Source: Chloroflexota bacterium
Lineage (GTDB): Bacteria; Chloroflexota; Anaerolineae; Anaerolineales; VGOW01
Assembly: GCA_016875735.1 (NCBI GenBank)
Contig: VGOW01000039.1
Coordinates: 1-36,557, forward strand
Length of the DNA stretch: 36,557 nucleotides
Direction of reading: 5' to 3'
This document shows, in pieces, positions 29,892-36,557 of this stretch (its first letter is position 1; each line of letters starts with the position of its first letter). The notes beneath the pieces are model-generated. The model ran no database searches. It was not told the origin of the DNA and saw only the letters and a list, made by a program, of their open reading frames with translations. The translations under genes were made by a program, and so were the position numbers.

Positions 29892-32402
29892 TCACATGCT
29901 GATATTCGACTTCGGCAGGGTGAAGATGAAACGACTGCCCGTGCCCACTTCGCTTTCGCCCCAAATCTTGCCGCCGTGCGCCTCAACGATCTCGCGGCAA
30001 ATTGCCAGCCCCAGCCCCATGCCGCCGTAACGGCGCGTCGTGCCGCCGTCCACTTGATAGAAGCGATCGAAGATGCGCGCCAGCTTCTCGGCGGCGATGC
30101 CGATACCGGTGTCTTCCACTTCCACCCGCACTTCTGAATCCTGCTCCTTCACGCGCAGAGTCACTTGGCCATTGGGCCGGTTGAATTTGACGGCGTTGCT
30201 CAACAAGTTGTCGAGCACTTGCCCCAACCGCTCTTCGTCCACCACCACCGTCACCGGCTTCTCCGGCGTTTCGACGACGATCTTCTGCCCGGACTGCCCG
30301 GCCGAGATGCGCGCGGCCAACACCGTCTGCTTCACCATCTCGTCCAGTTTCACCGGCCTCCGCTCCAGCCCCGATAACTTCAGCCGTTGCAGACTCACAA
30401 TATCGTTCACCGCTTTGGTCAGCGTCACGCACTTGCGCCGCACGATCTCCAGCCCGTCGGCCTGCTCTTTAGTCAGCGGACCAATGCCTTCGGTCTGCAT
30501 CAACTCCACGTAGCCGAGAATGAAGGTGAGCGGCGTGCGCAGTTCGTGCGACACGTTTTGGATCAATTCGTCTTTCAGTTTGTCGGCTTCCTTCAGTTCG
30601 GCGTAAGCCTTTTCCATCTCGTCGGCGTGCGAGCGCAGGTTGCTCACCAGCCGCACATTCTCAATCGCCACCGCCGCCCACTGCGCCAGCGTCTCGGTCA
30701 CATTCAAATCATCTTCGTTGAACTTGCCTTCGGTCTTGTTCAGCAGTTCCAGCACGCCGATCACTTGCCGCCGGATGAGCAGGGGCACCGCCACCACATT
30801 GATCGTCACCAACCCGGTCGTCTGATCGACTCCGCGATAGAAGCGCGGGTCTTTGCGCACATCGTCCACCAACGCCGGTTTGCCGTTCTGCGCCACCCAG
30901 CCAATCACTCCATAGCCAATCGGCACTTGCACACCCACCAGTTGGGCGCTCTCCTTCGGCCCCACAACGGCCCGAAAGGCCAACTGTTTCGTGCTCTCGT
31001 CAACAAGCAGTATCGATCCGGCTTTCGCGCCGAGCACTTGCACGGCCTGCTCCAGGATCGTCTGCGGCGCCGACTCGAAGTCGAGCAGAGAGGCCATCGT
31101 GCGCCCGGCGTTGTTGATGGCCATCAATTGCCGGGTTCGGTTGAGCAGATCGGCTTCGCGCTCTTTCAATTCCGAGAGGTCGGACACCACCATAATATCG
31201 CCCACGCCGCTGTGCTGGCCGGGCACATGCACCGCCAGCACCGGCAGGGCCGTGCCGTTCTTTCGCAACAACCGCTTCTCGAACGAACTCGTGCCGCTCG
31301 TGCGCGCAATCCACGCATCGGTGGATTGCCGGTCGCCGGTATGGATCATGTCCACAATACTGCGGCCCACCAGTTCCGATTCCTCGAACCCCAACATGCG
31401 GCACAAGCGGCGGTTGACGAAGGTGATGCGGTTGCTGTGATCGAGCATGATCAACCCATCGCCCATCGTGTTGACCAGCGTTTGCAGGAACATCTTTTCG
31501 CGCCGCGTTTCCTGCTCGCGCACTTCCAGCCGCTTCACCAGCCGCAGGTTCTCCACTGCCATTGCCGCCTGGCTCGCCAACACATTCAACAAGCGCGGGT
31601 CGGGCGATTCGATGCGGGCATCGCCGCGCCGGGCAACGAGCATCACGCCAAGAATTTTTCCGCGAAGGATGAGGGGCAAAAGGCTGGCCGTGCGCGCGCC
31701 GGCGGCTTCCAATCCGCGCGTGAGCACCTCGCCGCCGGGCATGCGGTTGAGCGAGGGCATCGTCTGTTCGATTAACGCTTTGTCAGTGAGAGCCACTTGG
31801 CACAGCGGGCTGATCTGCGCCGAGAGAGGGAAGACCACTTCGCCGGGCCCGCCTTTGATGAGCCGCAGAAATGCTTGCGAGGCTTCGGCGCCGCCGAGGC
31901 TGGCTACCGCCATCGATTTGAGATTGCGCCCCTCATCGTCGATAGCCAATATCCACGCCAGCGCCGCGCCCGCCGTCATCATCGCCCCGTTGGCGATCTC
32001 GATCAACAAACTGCTGGGCTGTTGATCGCCGCGCGGGCGCTGAAGCGCGGCTTTGATTCGCACCGCCAGATCAACCGGGTCAACCGGCTTGGTAATGTAA
32101 TCGTCGGCTCCGGCGCGCAGGCCCTCGGCGCGATCGCTGGGATGCACTTTGGCCGTGAGCATCACAATGGGCACGTGCGCCAGACGAGGGTCGGCTCTCA
32201 TGCGCCGGCACACTTCGAGGCCGTCCATATCCGGCATCATGAGATCGAGCACGATCAGATCGGGCGGCTCGTTGGCGGCGACCTTCAGCGCATCGCCCCC
32301 CGACATGGCGCTGCTCACCTCATAGCCCTGCCCGCGCAAAATGTAGCCGATCAGTTGTACGGTCTTATCATCATCGTCAACAACGAGAATTCGTTTGGCC
32401 AC
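29892..32402 (-). CDS. Response regulator/GAF/PAS/GAF sensor histidine kinase
   Basis: An 836-residue signalling protein without membrane helices. Order: receiver domain (1-120; RILVVDDDDKTVQLIGYI, phospho-acceptor Asp53 in LDLMMPDMDG, Lys in YITKPV), GAF (about 130-290), PAS (about 305-420; VNTMGDGLIMLDHSNRITFV), GAF (about 435-590), HisKA (NVSHELRTPLTFILGYVELM) and ATPase domain (LDNLLSNAVKFNRPNG, DTGIGIA, GMGLGLAICREIVEAHGGKI). A receiver at the N-terminus suggests it is switched on by another kinase or by a phosphorelay. No partner regulator lies beside it. The GTG start 32400-32402 follows a TAATAT box by six bases, suggesting a leaderless message. Confidence 0.96.
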   Translation of the reverse strand: MAKRILVVDDDDKTVQLIGYILRGQGYEVSSAMSGGDALKVAANEPPDLIVLDLMMPDMDGLEVCRRMRADPRLAHVPIVMLTAKVHPSDRAEGLRAGADDYITKPVDPVDLAVRIKAALQRPRGDQQPSSLLIEIANGAMMTAGAALAWILAIDDEGRNLKSMAVASLGGAEASQAFLRLIKGGPGEVVFPLSAQISPLCQVALTDKALIEQTMPSLNRMPGGEVLTRGLEAAGARTASLLPLILRGKILGVMLVARRGDARIESPDPRLLNVLASQAAMAVENLRLVKRLEVREQETRREKMFLQTLVNTMGDGLIMLDHSNRITFVNRRLCRMLGFEESELVGRSIVDMIHTGDRQSTDAWIARTSGTSSFEKRLLRKNGTALPVLAVHVPGQHSGVGDIMVVSDLSELKEREADLLNRTRQLMAINNAGRTMASLLDFESAPQTILEQAVQVLGAKAGSILLVDESTKQLAFRAVVGPKESAQLVGVQVPIGYGVIGWVAQNGKPALVDDVRKDPRFYRGVDQTTGLVTINVVAVPLLIRRQVIGVLELLNKTEGKFNEDDLNVTETLAQWAAVAIENVRLVSNLRSHADEMEKAYAELKEADKLKDELIQNVSHELRTPLTFILGYVELMQTEGIGPLTKEQADGLEIVRRKCVTLTKAVNDIVSLQRLKLSGLERRPVKLDEMVKQTVLAARISAGQSGQKIVVETPEKPVTVVVDEERLGQVLDNLLSNAVKFNRPNGQVTLRVKEQDSEVRVEVEDTGIGIAAEKLARIFDRFYQVDGGTTRRYGGMGLGLAICREIVEAHGGKIWGESEVGTGSRFIFTLPKSNISM

Positions 32403-32408
32403 GGCTGT

Positions 32409-32437
32409 ATATTAGTCCCGAAACGGCAAGTGAGCAA
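32409..32437 (-). promoter_or_regulatory. Promoter of the histidine kinase gene, overlapping the upstream stop codon
   Basis: On the minus strand TTGCTC (32432-32437) and TAATAT (32409-32414) are 17 bases apart. The -10 box includes the TAA stop of the upstream gene and ends six bases before the GTG start. Confidence 0.6.
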
Positions 32438-33350
32438 CCCTCACCACAGCATCCCCAATTTCAATCTCAGCGCCCGACTCGGCTTGCGCCGGGCGCGCGA
32501 ATCCCAACCCGATCCAACCCCAACGCGGTGAGTGAGTCACACTGGTGATGGTGACTCCGCCGCCGAACTCGCCCATCGTCAACTGGGACGCCGACTTCAG
32601 GCCCACCAACGTCTTCGCCAACTTGCCGCGGCTTTCCATGCGGGCAATGATCTCCTGCCCAATATAACAGCCCTTCGTAAAACTAACCTCCCCCCACAGG
32701 GCGGCTTCCAACGGAATGAACCCCTCGCCGATCTCGTGTCCGTAGATCGGGAGACCGGACTCCACGCGCATCACTTCATACACATCTGAACCGGCCTCCA
32801 CCGCGCCGGCCGAGGCCGCCGCCGCCCACCAGCCTTTCATCGCCTCTCGATCCATCACCGCAAAGAAGCCGCCTCCGGCCACCGCATCGCCCCGCCCCAC
32901 AATCAACCCATCGCGCTCCATCACGCAATAGGGTTTCAGGCTGCTCGCGCCCGGCAATAATTTTTCAGCGACCGACTCGGCCTGCGGCCCGAACAAAACG
33001 AACTGCCCCAATTCGGCGCTGGCGTCGGCAAACTTCACATCATCGTTGAAGAATACGTAACTCGACAGCCAACGGCGGATCGTTTCCGCCGCGTCCGCAC
33101 TGCCGAGAATGAGCGCGCGTTCGCCGAGATGGATCACGATGATGCGATCCACCATTCGAGCCAGCGCAGTGGTGAGCACGGTGGCCCGGCCCTCGTTCAC
33201 CGCCATGCCGCGCAGATCGTTGGTGGACATGCGGTGAATGAGATCGATCCGATCGCGCCCGGTGGCCCACAACCGCGCGCGATCCGATGCATCCACAATT
33301 CCGCATCCATCAACGATTTGGCGATAGGTCTCCAACGACTCCGCGTTCAT
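32412..33350 (-). CDS. YgfZ/GcvT-like folate-binding protein
   Basis: A 312-residue protein of the glycine-cleavage T-protein fold. The signature KGCYIGQEI, the preceding GFIPLEAALW and the N-terminal RARLWATGRDRIDLIHRM with STNDLRG are typical of the YgfZ group, which uses tetrahydrofolate in assembly or repair of some iron-sulfur proteins. The length is short of a full T protein and the Lys-Gly-Cys signature separates it from true GcvT. Nine bases separate it from the histidine kinase gene downstream, but that gene has its own promoter. Confidence 0.9.
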   Translation of the reverse strand: MNAESLETYRQIVDGCGIVDASDRARLWATGRDRIDLIHRMSTNDLRGMAVNEGRATVLTTALARMVDRIIVIHLGERALILGSADAAETIRRWLSSYVFFNDDVKFADASAELGQFVLFGPQAESVAEKLLPGASSLKPYCVMERDGLIVGRGDAVAGGGFFAVMDREAMKGWWAAAASAGAVEAGSDVYEVMRVESGLPIYGHEIGEGFIPLEAALWGEVSFTKGCYIGQEIIARMESRGKLAKTLVGLKSASQLTMGEFGGGVTITSVTHSPRWGWIGLGFARPAQAESGAEIEIGDAVVRVAHLPFRD

Positions 33351-33365
33351 CAGAAATGTGATGGG

Positions 33366-33450
33366 TTTATCTCTGCTTTCACTGCCGAGACACAGAGTTC
33401 ACAGAGTGTTTTTTTCTCTCCGCGTTCTCCGCGACTCTGCGCTGAATCAA
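33366..33450. repeat. CTGCCGAGACACAGAGTTCACAG-type intergenic repeat
   Basis: The 106-base gap between the membrane protein gene and the YgfZ-like gene is filled by cacagagttcacagagtg, a T run and ctccgcgttctccgcgactc. It resembles the other dispersed elements in style and contains no gene. Confidence 0.5.
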
Positions 33451-33456
33451 ACACCG

Positions 33457-34014
33457 CTATTTCTTCGCCGCCTTGTTTTGCCCTTCGTTGGTGCGCACGA
33501 ACCAAAAGGCCAGCCCCGCGCCCACCACGACAGTGCCGACGATGATGCCCACCGCGCTTCCAGCCGCGATGAGCCACTGCGTTTGATTCATTAATCGCGC
33601 TTGCGCCATCCACTGCTCCCACTGGCTCCACGCGGAAAAAGCCACGAACAACACGAGCACTACAACCAGCCAGATGGCGAATTGGCGAGTCTCGGTCTGC
33701 TCCGGAATGGCTTTGTAGGAATACGCCGGAACGTGCGGCGCGGCCGCGTTCGCATCGGGTTTTGGGCCGCCCGGGGCGCTGGGCTTGGCCGATTGCAGTA
33801 TGCCGCCCAATTGCTTGAAGGCAAACGACAACGCGCCGCCCACGACTATCGTGAGAACAACGATGCCCGCCAGCGAGCCGACGAATATCGCGCTCACGTT
33901 GGGATCGCTGGGCAGAGTATAAGTTGTGATGGTATATGAGAACCCACCGGCAATGACCGCCGCGCCGAGGGCGAACAATACTATGATACCGACAATGGTA
34001 AGCGTGCGCTGCAT
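33457..34014 (-). CDS. Four-helix membrane protein of unknown function
   Basis: A 185-residue protein with four predicted membrane helices, near residues 7-27, 42-64, 113-130 and 147-171. A Pro/Ala-rich linker lies between the two pairs. Helix 2 (SLAGIVVLTIVVGGALSFAF) and helix 4 (SAVGIIVGTVVVGAGLAFWF) are clearly similar, suggesting an internal two-fold repeat. I do not recognise the family. The start ATG 34012-34014 is chosen because GGAGGAGAGAGAAG lies directly upstream; an earlier in-frame start at 34065 lacks such a site. Confidence 0.8.
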   Translation of the reverse strand: MQRTLTIVGIIVLFALGAAVIAGGFSYTITTYTLPSDPNVSAIFVGSLAGIVVLTIVVGGALSFAFKQLGGILQSAKPSAPGGPKPDANAAAPHVPAYSYKAIPEQTETRQFAIWLVVVLVLFVAFSAWSQWEQWMAQARLMNQTQWLIAAGSAVGIIVGTVVVGAGLAFWFVRTNEGQNKAAKK

Positions 34015-34037
34015 CTTCTCTCTCCTCCGTGCCGACA

Positions 34038-34065
34038 ATTTTATACGCAACCGCGTCAAGCGCAA
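34038..34065 (-). promoter_or_regulatory. Candidate promoter of the four-helix membrane protein gene
   Basis: On the minus strand TTGCGC (34060-34065) and TAAAAT (34038-34043) are 16 bases apart, with an overlapping TATAAA at 34040-34045, about 25 bases before the start codon. Confidence 0.35.
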
Positions 34066-34066
34066 T

Positions 34067-34120
34067 CCCTCACCCCTAACCCCTAACCCCTCTCCCTGTG
34101 GGAGAGGGCCGGGGTGAGGG
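34067..34120. repeat. Nested CCCTCACCCC / CCCTCTCCC palindrome over the racemase stop
   Basis: Outer arms CCCTCACCCC (34067-34076) and GGGGTGAGGG (34111-34120) enclose inner arms CCCTCTCCC (34088-34096) and GGGAGAGGG (34100-34108). The racemase C-terminus and stop codon (34083-34085) lie inside it. Confidence 0.9.
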
Positions 34121-34814
34121 ATCGCCAGCGCCTCACCGTTTCGCGGGCCAGGCAGTGGGTGGCGTCGAGCACGGCCAGCCCGTCGGGAGTGTTCGCGCTC
34201 ACCGCGTTGAGGTCGGTGCAGGCGATGAGGATGGCGTCAACGGAGTCAGATTCCAACATCTCGACGAGCCGCCGCCACGAGTCGCGGGCCGGTTCCAGAG
34301 TCGGCGAGGTTTTGATCGCATGCAGAGTCTCACCCACCATCGCCTGCCATTCCTCTTTCACCGTCAGATCGATTCCGTGTTGCGCCGCCCCGCGCTGATA
34401 CAACCCGGACTCTGTGGTGAGGCGCGTTGCCAACAGCGCCATCTTCTTCGCGCCCGGCGGCATGGCCCGCAGGGCAACGTCGATCATATTGATCAGCGGC
34501 ACGCTCACGCAGGCGGTAACGTCGTCGAAATATACGTGCGCCGAGTTGCAGGGCATGGCGATGAAACTCACGCCGGTCGATTCCAGTTTTTGCAGTCCGG
34601 CGCAGAGGGCGCGTTTCATTGCCGCGTGATCGATGGGGCGGTCGTCGTAGAACGGCGTGGGCAGTGAATAGATCATCATCGGCGGGAAGTCGAGGTCTTC
34701 TTTCGCGCCGTACTGCCGCTGGCATTCGGTGACGACCAAGTCCACGAACGGCGCGGTGGAGCGCGGCCCCATTCCGGCGAGGATGCCGATGGTGGGCGAC
34801 GAGTCAGTGATCAT
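34083..34814 (-). CDS. Aspartate/glutamate racemase family protein
   Basis: Cofactor-independent amino-acid racemase-type enzyme (243 residues). The opening TIGILAGMGPRSTAPFVDLV is typical. Both catalytic cysteines are present, in AMPCNSAHVYFDD and in ILIACTDLNAVS, so activity is expected. Aspartate is the likely substrate in the YgeA-like group, but this is not proven by sequence. ATG 34812-34814 was chosen because it precedes the conserved first strand; the frame open to 34901 is repeat sequence. The last residues, SLTPALSHRERG, are encoded by the palindrome at 34067-34120, which seems to have replaced the original C-terminus. Confidence 0.9.
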   Translation of the reverse strand: MITDSSPTIGILAGMGPRSTAPFVDLVVTECQRQYGAKEDLDFPPMMIYSLPTPFYDDRPIDHAAMKRALCAGLQKLESTGVSFIAMPCNSAHVYFDDVTACVSVPLINMIDVALRAMPPGAKKMALLATRLTTESGLYQRGAAQHGIDLTVKEEWQAMVGETLHAIKTSPTLEPARDSWRRLVEMLESDSVDAILIACTDLNAVSANTPDGLAVLDATHCLARETVRRWRSLTPALSHRERG

Positions 34815-34829
34815 GGCATTCCGGAAAGC

Positions 34830-34913
34830 GTCATTGCGAGCGCCCGAAGGGCGCGAAGCAATCTGGAACTTCGGCGGGAGATTGCTTCGGGCGCGTTGCA
34901 CCCTCGCAATGAC
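34830..34913. repeat. 84-bp palindromic MITE-like element with GTCATTGCGAG ends
   Basis: Terminal arms GTCATTGCGAG (34830-34840) and CTCGCAATGAC (34903-34913) are perfectly complementary. Inside are gcgcccgaagggcgc and paired gaagcaatct/gattgcttc. It lies between the methyltransferase-nuclease gene and the racemase and encodes no protein. Confidence 0.85.
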
Positions 34914-34950
34914 TGTTGGCTTGGAATCAAGTTATGCAACGCCTTTCCTT

Positions 34951-36557
<1,607 letters not shown>

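Noticed and set aside
34830-34913. Insertion sequence
   Set aside because: The element is only 84 bp with no open frame for a transposase. It is recorded as a repeat instead.

Overview
The window looks like chromosomal DNA from a member of the Chloroflexota, probably Anaerolineae-like. This is inferred from gene content and style, not from a marker gene. The clues are a moderately high GC content, a complex I cluster with two NuoM genes, a neighbouring FemX/FemAB pair, Uma2 and LLH-holin genes, and an unusual density of short palindromic repeats, several of which sit in frame inside core genes. I see no rRNA, tRNA, CRISPR array, integrase or transposase. Almost every gene is on the minus strand; the plus-strand genes are the block at 25403-29058 and the decayed remnants at 3753-4781.

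Layout. 1-1913 is a methyl-accepting chemotaxis protein cut by the window edge. 2141-3740 is a complete metK unit: sigma70-type promoter, SAM-I riboswitch, intrinsic terminator, S-adenosylmethionine synthetase gene and a final terminator. 3753-4781 holds broken gene remnants. 4846-7919 carries a polyprenyl-phosphate sugar-phosphotransferase and MurE (cell envelope). 8176-9779 carries a J-domain protein fused to a formylglycine-generating-enzyme-like (C-type-lectin-fold) domain, followed by a Uma2-family nuclease.

9838-21889 is the metabolic core. The membrane-arm genes of respiratory complex I (nuoA, H, J, K, L, M, M, N) are followed by the membrane (Fo) genes of ATP synthase (atpI/Z, atpB, atpE, and a b-delta fusion). 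The peripheral-arm genes of complex I (B, C, D, E, F, G, I) and the F1 genes are absent from the cluster. Promoters are visible upstream of nuoA and of the atp block. Together these genes would build proton-pumping and proton-consuming membrane sectors.

22006-25315 encodes a large kinase-like, alpha-helical-repeat, coiled-coil, single-pass membrane protein, split by an apparent one-base frameshift. 25403-29058 (plus strand) has two FemX-like aminoacyltransferases, a lipoprotein and a D-cysteine desulfhydrase/ACC-deaminase-like PLP enzyme. 29122-36557 (minus strand) has a duplicated LLH-holin-like protein, a large response-regulator/GAF/PAS/histidine-kinase protein, a YgfZ/GcvT-like folate-binding protein, a four-helix membrane protein, an Asp/Glu racemase and a DNA methyltransferase fused to an Mrr-like nuclease domain (cut by the window edge).

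The most interesting observations are: (1) the J-domain/FGE-like protein, whose 3' end looks like a diversity-generating-retroelement variable region, although no reverse transcriptase or template repeat is in the window; (2) a SAM-I riboswitch whose P3 and P4 arms appear to be built from repeat sequence; (3) many different short palindromes, one in each long spacer of the nuo operon and others in frame in murE, femX and the methyltransferase; (4) the split, membrane-module-only complex I/Fo cluster with two NuoM genes and a b-delta hybrid lacking the delta N-terminal domain; and (5) the transmembrane kinase-like protein.
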